Origin: Beroe forskalii
Lineage: Eukaryota; Ctenophora; Nuda; Beroida; Beroidae
DNA: 64,000 nucleotides
Direction: 5' to 3'
Assembly (NCBI GenBank): GCA_011033025.1
Contig: WFMF01000133.1
Span: 62,001-126,000 of the forward strand
Within the stretch, counting starts at the first letter, position 1, and each line of letters starts with the position of its first letter. Under the pieces are notes generated by a model, which saw only the letters and a list, made by a program, of their open reading frames with translations, did not search any database and was not told the origin of the DNA. Shown here one piece after another: positions 33,601 to 45,600 of this stretch. A program made the position numbers and the translations under genes.

Positions 33601-36600
33601 ATCGCATGTTTCGAGGCAGTAATTTCTTTTGACTTTGTCCTTTTCATTCGCAACACAATAGAAACTGCAATTTTCACGTTCACAATATAAACTTTGCAAC
33701 TATAGAAAATAACCAAAAATAGCCCCTTGCAGAAATACTCATAGTAAAGTAAAGGCGTATAATGAAAAAAAATGCATCTATTTAGGCAACTATTCAATTA
33801 TACTATCCTGGGTCTGAGTTTTCACTGTCATCACAAAAAGGCCCAGTCTCATTGGCTTAAAATGGCTGAGATCTAATTTTCATTCGGCAACCATACAAAC
33901 ATACCTAGATACTTTGCGTTTTAGAATCGCTCAATTCATTCGAGTGAGAATCCATTCCTATGGTTCACAAATCATATGATGAGATATTTTCACATCTTGC
34001 CTAGTTTTCAGAAGTACTCAAGTAGTTCGGAAATTTGCAACTGGGTATCACCTACATAGGTTTTTGATTAGATTCGGATGGATCTCAATGGAATTTCAAA
34101 TTGGTGGACTTAATTGGGGCATGGGCATTGAGCCTTCATGTCACTACCCATCAATTAATGTCTTACAAGTTTGAAGTATACATTCCCCCTCTCCAATTTC
34201 CCTTTTCGTCTTATATATACTAGCAGGCCCGTTGGGCCTGCAAATACACAGCTCACTTTAACATTCAAATTTTCGGCAAGTTGATTAGATACTTTTTACC
34301 GCATTGAAAAATTTCAATTACATCAGTAATGAGCAACGAAATGAAAACAACATTTAGCATTCAATTTTATGAAGTGCTTCATACAAAACTCACATGGTTT
34401 AGCACGACACAACACGGTTTTCACTCTGCTGCTCAAATGAAAAATAGTTTGACCGTGAGGTTTTGTATGATGTTCCGTTTTTGCAAATGATGTTAATTCT
34501 GACAACAGATTTTCATACTGACAATCAATCCGCGCGCATAGAAAGTTAGAATTTGCAACGGGGATCCGAACCCATCATTCGTGTGCTCAATCACGCAAAT
34601 TGAAGAGGGAAATTAAGCGTATGCATACGGGAACAGCGGTGAGCGGACAACAAGAAAGGCGCCGGCAGGCGCAATTCTTGTTCAAGTTTCTGAAATCCTG
34701 AATGATGATGCATACAAGTAAGATTTAGTATTATTAAGAACTTGGGCAGTATCTTGAATATATATGATATCCTTAACACTGAAAATTCCTGAAGCTGGAC
34801 GAATCATAATGAAACCAGACACGTCCATTTTAGTCGGAAGGATGTTGCTATGTTTCATTTCAATAACAAATCTAACATACGGCAATAGTGACCTTCCATA
34901 TGCTCCTAAAATCAACGATTGCATTGCTCCAGCCAGAGCACAGCGGGAAGCCAAAGATGACATGCGATGTAAATTTGCCGTAGTAAATGGCTTCATCAAG
35001 GAATGGTGTTTTATCGAAAACCGGTGGTTTTACAAATGCCCCTTCTCTGACGTCTACTACAGGGAAATGGAATTGTTATCGAGTTGTCAGATCATGCAAT
35101 TCTCAGAGCTTTGTCCTGATACCTCGTTCTATCAGACCTGTGGTCGTGCCTCCTGCCCTGCTGATACTAGTCTGCAGGATCATGCCATCCCGAACACGGG
35201 CGTGGGAGTATGTGGTGAAATCCTCTGCCAGCGAGCCAACAGAGAAACACCAAAATATTACATCACTAACATCATGAACTCTTACGAGAGTTTCAAATAC
35301 AGGTGCGATGGCAGACAGCAGTGCAATAACCTGATTAATGGCACGGCAGCAGATGAGTATGGTGTGTCCAGCCTGATGCAGGATTTGATTGTGATAACTG
35401 CAACAAACCAAAGGGTTACGGCCCCAACATGATCCCCAGTACGCAGGTTTGCAATGACCTGTGCGACTGTTACAACTGCTTCGATGAAGCTAGCTGTAAC
35501 AATGCCACGAAAGGCTTTCTCTGCATACCTAATCGAGCGGTTATCACTCATCCGATCTGCGGGTTCCAGATCCCACTCTATATAGAACCTTACATGACAT
35601 GTGATGGTATCAGGCACTGCAAGAGCGGCAAAGATGAGGCAGAGTGTAATGAGAAATGCCGATCTCGGGGTTCAAGAAAGGGGGTCAGGATCCTGCATCC
35701 GTCCTCCAAATGTGCACCTTTAGTGGATTATGATTTGTTATGTGATGATTACAAGGATCAAATGAACTGTTCTGGCTCCTCGACAGAAAGCCCACTAATG
35801 TGTAATATACAGGGCTACCCCACGAAGTTATCCAAGTTTGTCCTCTGCAAGGGCTTAGGGCTATGCGATGATAACCTTGACACAGCCTGCGTTGAAGCCA
35901 ACGATTGTACCATCCACAAACATAAGCTCTGTGATGGAGTAGAGGATTGTCCCAGTCGTTTCGACGAGGGTAATTTGTTTTGTAACTCAATGACCGATCT
36001 CACTATCACTTGTGTAAGGAAACTCTCAGAAGATCATCTGAAGAAGAGGATTCCCATGGCCTGGATTATGGACGGTATCGAGGATTGTATGAACGGGATG
36101 GATGAAGATACGAGCAAATGGCACAAAGCTTGTGGTACAGGTAATGACGAAGATTACGAGTATGAAACTTTCGGATCGTGCGAGCACGAGAACCTATTCA
36201 GGTGTCCAATTCCCTTTGGTGCATTATTAAAGATTGATAGGCTTTGTAAAGGATTTACCAACTGTGACAGCGCAACGTGTTTTGCATCTAGGAGGGACTC
36301 TCAATTAAATTTCAAAGTGAATTCAATCAATTCTGAGAAGCGCCTTTTCTACTGCCTGCCAGGACTGCAAAGCTTTCAGCGAGTAATTGGTCCGTGCTCA
36401 GTAACCCAAATACATAACAAGCAAAAAATATATGGAGTAACTGAGATTGCGATTATTTCCAGCGAGAGCTATGCCCGAAACGTTGATTGTCAAAACATCT
36501 TCGGCGAGTACTACGTGTATATAGTTTGTAGTAAACAATGCAAGGAAAACATAGGATGTCCCTTGAAGGCCCTTCACAAATCATCCTGCATCAACCACAA

Positions 36601-39600
36601 GAGCTCTCGACCAATGATAATGTCGATAACCGAGGATCGCAAACTAACGGTCGTAAGACAGACAGGCGAAGGCAGGTTTGCACAGGACTTCTTCGGTTGT
36701 GCGAATGACAGGTGCGTGGCTTACGATAAGGTGTGTAATTTGATGGACGATTGCGGGGATGAGTCCGATGAAATGCTCTGTACCAACAGCTTCAAGTGTA
36801 AGATTTCCGGGGAATACGTGCCTTCCTCGAAGATGTGCGATGGAGTCTTCGATTGCTTCGATTTCAGTGACGAGTGCTACGACAAGTGTGATAATCATAT
36901 CAGGATGTTTGAGCACACCGGACTTTTCATAATTGCATGTATCTTTGGGTCCGTTATTTTGGTGCTGAACATTTGTGTAATAATGGAGGGATCCGTCAAG
37001 TATGTGAAAATGAAAACTAATATTGGTCGACTGAATCAGTGCCTGATCCTTGTCATTTCTACCGGGGACACGCTCCAAGGGATCTATCTGATATTGGTCG
37101 TCGTATCGGATCACTTTCTCAATAAGAGCAGTTGCGAGACCCAGATAGAGTGGATAACGAACAAAATGTGCACATCTTTGGGTGTAATATCCACAGTTGG
37201 ATCGCTGGTGTCCCTCTACTCGATGACGATCCTGAGCGTTACCCGGGCTCTGGGCACCAAGCGAATACTTCCCCCGAGTGAGGAATGGTCGGGTAGGACC
37301 CAGCTCCAACGTTTCATGGGAATCGTGGTTATCTACATGTTGGCGGTGGTGGTGGCTGTGTTCCCCATGATGCCGAATTTAGACGAGTATTTTGTGATGA
37401 GGAAGTCTTATGACAGCAACCCGCTGCTGGTCGGTAAACTGGACAAGGCACGGCACATCAACATGACACAGGTGTACTACGGAAGGTACAAAGTCCTCGG
37501 CCACACCTGGACAATGATTGACAATCTGGTAAGGGGTATGTTTACAAATGGCGATATCAGAGGTGCAAGCTTGGGTTTTTATGAGAGCAACGGGTTCTGC
37601 TTGTTCAACTACTTTGCTAGAGGAAACAACCCATCCACCTACTATTCTATCTTTGTGACAGCTACAAACTTTGCCTGTATCATTACAATTACTGTGTGCT
37701 ATGCCATAGTATTTAGCGCAGCGAGCAAGAGTTCCGTAGTAGCCGGTGATCAGAATAGGAACTTACACAAGAGAAACAAGAAAATACAGAAGAAAGTATC
37801 CATCATCATTTTCACAGATATCCTGACATGGTTGCCTTTTCTAATGATTTGCTGGGTGCACACCCTGGGATTTATCAATGCTTCGAATTGGTACGCCATC
37901 TTCAGCATAATCATCCTTCCGCTCAATTCACTGGTGAATCCGATCTGTATTCTAGAAAAGTATGGTCAGGTTAAAATGGTAGCTTTTATAAATGCATTGA
38001 AATCATCCATCAAATCGACACCTTCTATTAGTGTTGATGCCCATACTTCCAACATTTCTACTGCAAACATAGCCGTCAATGGATTGGAAGTGAGCTGTGC
38101 AGAAACAAGATTCTACGATCCTTCACCAAACGAAGGGTCTGGTAGCACTGTTATCATCAACACAGAGTCATTGGATGTGGAATTTTAGCGGTACTTTCAG
38201 AACAGTATCCAGTTGATTATAAAACTGCCCCAAAAGGCTGCAAAATTATCAAGTTGAACCGCATCTCCACGAAATGGACCCAGAAGTAGTAATCGTATTA
38301 CCTTTTTATACGAGCACCATAGCTTCGTCCCTTTACCCCCTAAGAAAAGGGAGGGATGAAAATTTTGGGCCACATAAGATAGGTTGGGGTTGCCCCAATT
38401 CCAAGGATTCTGGGGGGATTGGAACAGAAGGGGGGAGTGAAAAAATTAAGGGGAGACCGGGATCTGGCCGAAGACTTTCAAAATGTGAAATAAAAACCCT
38501 ATTAGCGGAATAGCGGAGGTAGTTGAATTTTTAAATTTCAGGGATGGGGCGCCCAAAAAGTGGGATAAGGGATTTTGAAAATTCAGGGGGGAGGTTTTGG
38601 CAAGGGGGGAGTTGGAATTAAGGCGGGGGATTGGAGCAGGATGAAAGTATGGCGAGAACTTTTACTAACGCTGTTTTGGCTTTTGACGCTTCTAGTTTAG
38701 AAAACTTTGCATACAATTTTTGATTGCTTTTCACTAATTTTGTGTTGCTTATGCCTGAAGTGGGAACACCAACAAAACCGTTAAACGTTTGGTCAAGCTT
38801 GACCAACCGTCTTCTATAGTAACCCCCGCGGGTTTGGATTTGGTTAGTCCATTTTGCCTGTTGTCACATCCAACCCCGCAGTGGGTTACTAGACCAAATG
38901 TTCGACGGTTTTGGTGGTGATATCTTGACAGATGTACGGTAACTTGCACGTTACTTGTCCTCACGCAGTATGAACCCACGTTACTCACCCTAACGCAGTC
39001 GGAAACTATGTTGTTATTACATTATATTAACAAAAAAGTGTTCTAAATTCATTTGCATTAGTTGTATTTGAACTCTTTTCAACTTAATGAAATCGATTAT
39101 GCCCCCTTAATTTCTACAAATTGTCCACGAAAACTCGCGTGCTGAAATACAGCAACTGGCTTCAATTTTACGTGAATTTATCGTATTTGAACTTGTTTCA
39201 ATGCAATCAAGTCGAAAATTCGTAAAATATAAATTTCTTGAAATACCCTAACTTTTACAAAACGCCCACTTGAACTGACGTGCACCACAATCATTGTATC
39301 ACGGAATAGGGCTGCAGTACAAATTTTCGTCATATTCATAAACGTAAAATGTCAAACTTTTTGCGGTTCAATTTTTAGAGGCTTTCTATAACGACAAATT
39401 TTGACCAATTGCCCTTATACTCATTGTGTAGCTTATTCTCGAGGGCTTATTCTCGAAGTATAATGTTGAAATTTCCATGATTTAATGATAATTTACATTA
39501 GTTGTTGCCTAAAAGTGTTGACTTTAGCTAAAAGGTTTATGCATTACGAAACTTCAAGCCGTGAACTGAAACCAACATTTTCACCATTACATCATTACAA

Positions 39601-42600
39601 TTTCCTTTTATTTCGTCTTATAAATTCTTTCGCGTTTACTGAACCCATCAAAGCCAAATTTAATTATGACTAACATGGCCTAATGATTGAATTTCGAAAC
39701 TTGTATTTCCAAAAATTTGTCTCGTCACCTTCTATTGTTTAACTATTCTAAAACCAAAATGATAAGCGAGTATTTGTAATTAATTTCAACGGTTCCTGGG
39801 AAAAATAATGCGGATCCTGAGAAATCATGCGGATTATGAATTAAAATTCTAGTGATTTTTTAGATGAAGTCATAACTCTTGCTTCGTGGGATATGGATTG
39901 AACACGTCATAAGAAAATCCATGATTAATAGATCTATGTCATTGAAAAAATTCAATCTCAGACTCAGGCCACTTCTCAGGTGCAGTATGGACATCCATAT
40001 TAGATTCGCTCTGCTGGGTTATATCCCTTTAGCGATGACTAATTGTTCCAGCGAAGTTCTAGTTTTCAATTCGTATAATTACTTCCTTTCAAGAGCACAC
40101 TGTGATAAAATCCTGCAGAGCTTCTGAAACACGTGCTCAGATATTTTAAATGACAATCAACTTTTCCCGGAACGTCTAACTGAATAACTCATGTGGTAAA
40201 TAATGTGGTGACTTATGCAGTTTAAAAGATATTCCATCATTTTATCGACAACTCGTGGTTGTTGGAATATCGAAGTGGTCAGAGCAATTTTTTCCGACCG
40301 TACGTCAACCTTTGAAAGTTGAAACTTTGAAAGATATTCTAGCACCCGATGATTTTGGAATTTATTTCAGGTCTGGCTGGTGACCAGCAGCCAACATCAG
40401 CAACCCATAAATTGCCCCCTTACTAACGATTTATCGCAGGTGTGTGGTTTGAAACTGGATCGGTGTGAGCACGAGTGCGCGGCGTCATGCCATCACAAGG
40501 TCCTGGTTCCTGCCAAGGGACCTGGAGATCCCACCTTCGTCAAGAAGCCCTGCCCTCCTTGCTCCGTACTGGTAAGATACTCACACATCTTCTCACAACC
40601 ATCGTGCCATGGGGTGTTCAAAAGCGCGCGCAAACAAACAGGCATGATCTATACACAACACATATGTGATGTTCTGGCCAGCTCTATGATATTCCAAACG
40701 TGGCCCACCTTTTTCAACACCTCCATGACTTAGCTCACCCTTTTTCAGGAGAAGATATCGTGTTTAGGTGGACATGAAGTCAGCACGATACCGTGCAGCG
40801 AACTAGCTCCCTATTCCTGTTTGAGGGAGTGTGGTCGGAGACTGCCCTGTGGGAATCACACCTGCACACTACACTGCCATGATACAGACAAACAGGGGTA
40901 AGTGCTACCTATACACTACACTGCCATGATACAGACAAATAGGGGTAAGAGCTACCTGCACACTACACTGCCATGATACAGACAAACAGGGGTAAGTCCT
41001 GCCTGTACAGTGTACAATCAGTGGGAACGGCAGGGAATGGAACCCGGGATCTCTCGTCGTACTGTGTGCAGTTCTTTACCTTTTACTACGTCTTTGAGGC
41101 CCCCTCGCCCGCTGGGGCTCCACCCCAAACCCCGACCTGCTACCAACTCCCCCTTTTTCCCGCTCCATCAAAAACTCATCACACTTTACTTAACGTCTCG
41201 CGCAAAATGCCCTCTTTCATACGCCAATTCATAGTGCGCCAACTTTAATGTTCCATTTTAATCCTCAGAAATCCTCAAAATATTTGCCTAACCGAGGCAG
41301 GCTCCAACAAACAGTTTATAGCGTAGTTATATTTCCGGTAGACAGCTCTCACAATGATGCATCGCAGCAGATTCCCCCGTCAATTAGGATGTCCCGGCCA
41401 CTAGCTTCCGTACGTTTCTACTTCGAGTACCACCATGACCCCCTGACAGTAATTCCCAAATTATGGAATACCCCCAAATTATATTCATTCTCTGGAGAGT
41501 TGGTAGAGAATAATTGTAAGAGGATGACAGCATTAATTCATGTCGAAATATTGAGTATACTTACTGGTTATACCAACCCTCAAGAAATGAAACATCTGAC
41601 ATTTGAAAATTGGAGATAGAAATTAATATTAACAAAATTGTTAGTACAGAGTCCACACTCCACAGTCTTGATTTAATAAAACATCTTGATTTATTTTAAC
41701 AAAGGCACCTGTACATCAATGATAACAAGATCGACATTTTATGGAAATTTCACGATAAAAATTAAAACTTGTAACTGTTTTGAGATGTATTTAAAAGTTA
41801 ACTTATAATTTGATTCGAAGGAATATAGTCTGTTAATAATCGGAGGTGGAAGTTTGAGTCTTTCAGCGTAACGTCTGCTCCATTTAGTGACCTGTTTAGA
41901 GCAATTATCGAAGTTCTAATCTATAATCATTCCCACCGTATTTCATACCCTTCTTGTTTGACATTTGGATAATTGAGCTGATGTGGCAAGAGTTTTCTGG
42001 GAATGATTAAGCGTAATCCACCGAGACACTGCAAGTTGGATACAAAGTGTAAAATAATGAGTGGCTCATATAATGAGTGGTTAGCAATTTGCTACCACTC
42101 GTGATTCAAGTGGCTTGGCGTCTATTGATACGAGTGAAAGTTTGGTCAACTCCAAACTGCTTCGTTTTTGATAACCGTTTTTGATAACCATCACAAACAA
42201 GATAAGAAGTGACGTTGGATAAAGTATAATAACTATGTCTAGTCTCTCGAAGAGTTAATAACCATCACAGATATACCTTATCGGACATTATTATCACACA
42301 CTTTAGTTTCACTGAACTAACACTTCACCGACATACAAGCCCAGCCCTGCCACTTCAAATTCCTACAAAAAATTAGAAACTATTGCTCGATTTTTCCCAT
42401 TTTCTTCCATGATTTGAAAACTTGAATTAAATATTTTTCAATATTCTTGTTAATTAATCATGATATGATAAATTTCCATATTGCAGATACTAATCAAGAA
42501 AAATTAGTATATTTTCCTTTACAATTTTTATCATTTGTGCTTTTTAGGAGATGAAGTCAGAAATTTTGCCTTTCTCCCCCTGAAATTTTGAAAGAAATAC

Positions 42601-45600
42601 CGGACTTAATTTTCACATACCTAAAAATGAAGGACATTAATATTCACCCTGAAGTGCTTAGCGTTAAACTGTTATGTCCGTGATAATAATGCGATAAGGA
42701 AATCGTTATTATATAGAGATAATAATGATATATGTAGGTATGTGGTGATATTTCTTATGAAACATTATAATTCTTTCTCGTAGCATTTACATAACTACAT
42801 ATCTTGAGATCTGCTTAAGTCCAGTCTTTCTCAATATACGCGGTAAAAGCTTTTTTAACGAGATGAGTTGTTTGCAATGGTGAAAAAATCACGGATAAAA
42901 TTTTCACGGACATTTATTATATATTCACACTGAAGTGCTCAGCGTGACTGTAATGTGCGTCATAATTATTTCCGATAAGGAAATCGTTAATCTAGATAGA
43001 CATTAGATAATGATGATATGGTATGGTATGATATTTCTTATGAAACGTGATAATTCGTCCCCGTAGCATTTGCATCAATACATATCTTGAGTCCATAAGC
43101 CTTTCTCAATATTCGCGTTAACAGCTATTTTTAACGAAATGTCTGAGTTGTTTTCAATGGCGAATGATAGCTTAGAAAGGAGTTATTATATATTATTAAT
43201 TATTTATTATCATAAATGATTACTCTTTTCTACGCCATAATTCGCCAATTTAAAACAGCTCAGAAATTTTATTTCTTTAAAAAAGCTTTTTATTGGTAAT
43301 AATTAATTATATACAATAATTTTCCTTCCACCAGAGGCTCACAATTACAATTACATAATTCAATAATCCTCAGTTAATCATCTAAATATGTAATGATCTC
43401 GGAGCTCACATACCAAGTTAGAGCCGATGGCTCAGCATTCAAAAAATGGTGATTTTATCTATCCAAGACTTCATGGTGATACAAACTTTGCTTGGAGTTT
43501 CAGAAAGTTAAATTTGTCATCTTCATTAAACCACTGAATTCTGACAAATGAAAGTTTAAATGCGATAATTATATGATCAACATACCTGAGAGTGAGAAGA
43601 CAGAACAAAATTCATAATTTAGGTACGTCTTGCTAAGTTAATAATAAAAATTGAAGAGTGTAGTTTTCCTTCGGTCTTCCAGCTATTGCCCATACTGACC
43701 TCTATTGATAGTTGAACTGGGGTTCCTTTCCGAAACAGACTTAATATGTCGAAAAACTTGAGTAAAATTTAATTGAAAATTTACACTACAATTTTGACTT
43801 TTAGTCGGTTCTTACTTCTTTGACACAAGTCTGTTACGGCAAGGACCCCCTGTAGTTTATATTAGACTTGACTCTCAAAAATAGATTCTGCAGAACTTTT
43901 TGCAGATTTAAAATGCTCAAGAAGTCATCCATTTTAATGATTAGATTTCTCACATACCCGTAGGAGATAAAATATTTCAATATAGTGGAAAATAGATTTT
44001 CCTCGCGGCTGTATATTTCACAGAGTTTATAAGAAAAACTCTACTCATTTGGTAATTGGTAGGATTTCTCAGAAACCGCCCCTATCAGATTTTCAAGATT
44101 TATTTTTGAACGCTAATTTTTAATGAGTCGAACAGTAGTGCACCACGTACTTTATTGAAAAGAAATTATTTCTCAACTGCCGCCCTCGCACAACATCTTA
44201 GGCGTCACAAGAAACAGTGTTTCCAAACTATTCGAACATTATGGAGAGTCTGAAATTTGTGCGAAATAGTTTGGGTTTATTCGACAAATCAGCTTTGACT
44301 TCTTAGACACCCGTCATATTAATTATGGGATAATAATTCACTCAATTTGAGTAAGATCTAGCATCGCAAAAGAAAAGAACAGCTTGATAAAAGGGGTTGA
44401 AAGAGATAAAAAGAGATAAAAGTAAAGATATATATAAACTCATAGTTCGGTGCACGCTAGCACATCCACTTGTACTATCGAATGGAATGATGTTGACTCC
44501 AGCTCCTCTGAAACCACTGGGAGCTTGGTGGAAGAGGTAGCGAGTCTACTGTCCTTGCTGTCACATCTCCTCAGCTTCACCTGGCCCCTCCTCAGGCCCT
44601 TTCTCCTCTGCTGCTCCTGGATGGTCTGCGTAGCGTTGCTCTGGATCACGTCTTGACCCAGGCTGCTCAATTGCATGCTGGATGCTGCCAGGAATTGCAG
44701 GGTCATGCCGTCCGTCTTGTCGCCGGCCCCGGCAGTGACTCTGCTCCGAGATGAGAACCTGGATATGGCTCGTTGGAGGTTCTCTTGGTGGGCTTTCTTC
44801 AGTTGGGAGCCTCGGACAGAGAGGACGATGGGGGTTAGAGCTGCTTCCACGTAACTCAACAAGCATCCCAGCACGTAGGCTATACATGGGTATTCAGGTT
44901 TCAGGTTGAGGGATCTGTGCAGGTCCAGAGGACTAGCGTCTTTTTTCATGAGGTACACCAGGAAAGCAGGGTAGCCGGTGTTGCAGATCAGGAATATCAT
45001 GCCGACCAGCCTTATTGTAGCGGTCATTTCACGCCGGACTCTGTTCTCTCGTTCCTGACCCTGGTACTTGTACTTCCGCTTCTTGATATTCAGTTTCCAC
45101 GTTGCTATGACTATGGACGCTAGCGTCACCACATCCGCGATAACAATCGGTGCTATGTAAAAGATAAAAATGTAGTTCATATTGTCTGGTCCGAAGATGA
45201 ACACGTTTGTCGAGAGAAAGGTTCGTGACTTGGAGTCCATGCTCGCTCCGAAAGCCGAGGTAATGCCGACAATAATCCCATACAAGAGACACATAATATA
45301 CACCTTGTTGCTCTGTATCTTCCTGAACGGCACCAGAATAGTAATAGTCCTCATGAAGGCAAGGGTCATGCTGACGAAGGCAGCTAGTCTCTGGAGGACT
45401 CCCAGCAGGAGATGATGGGACAGCATGAAGGGACTGGAGCCAAGATGGGGCTCGAAGACAACGTTCAGTTTGAGGTAGTAGACAACGAATGATGTTCCGT
45501 TGAAGAAGGCCACGGCACTGATAAGGGCGTGGAGAAAGCTACGGATGATGAAGATGCGAGATACGAACTTGAAACGGGTTGTCCAGTAGAACCTGGGAGG

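Noticed and set aside
41248..41619. 123-codon frame in NFXL1 intron 13.
   Set aside because: No domain, no acceptor/donor pair of sense, and no similarity recognised.
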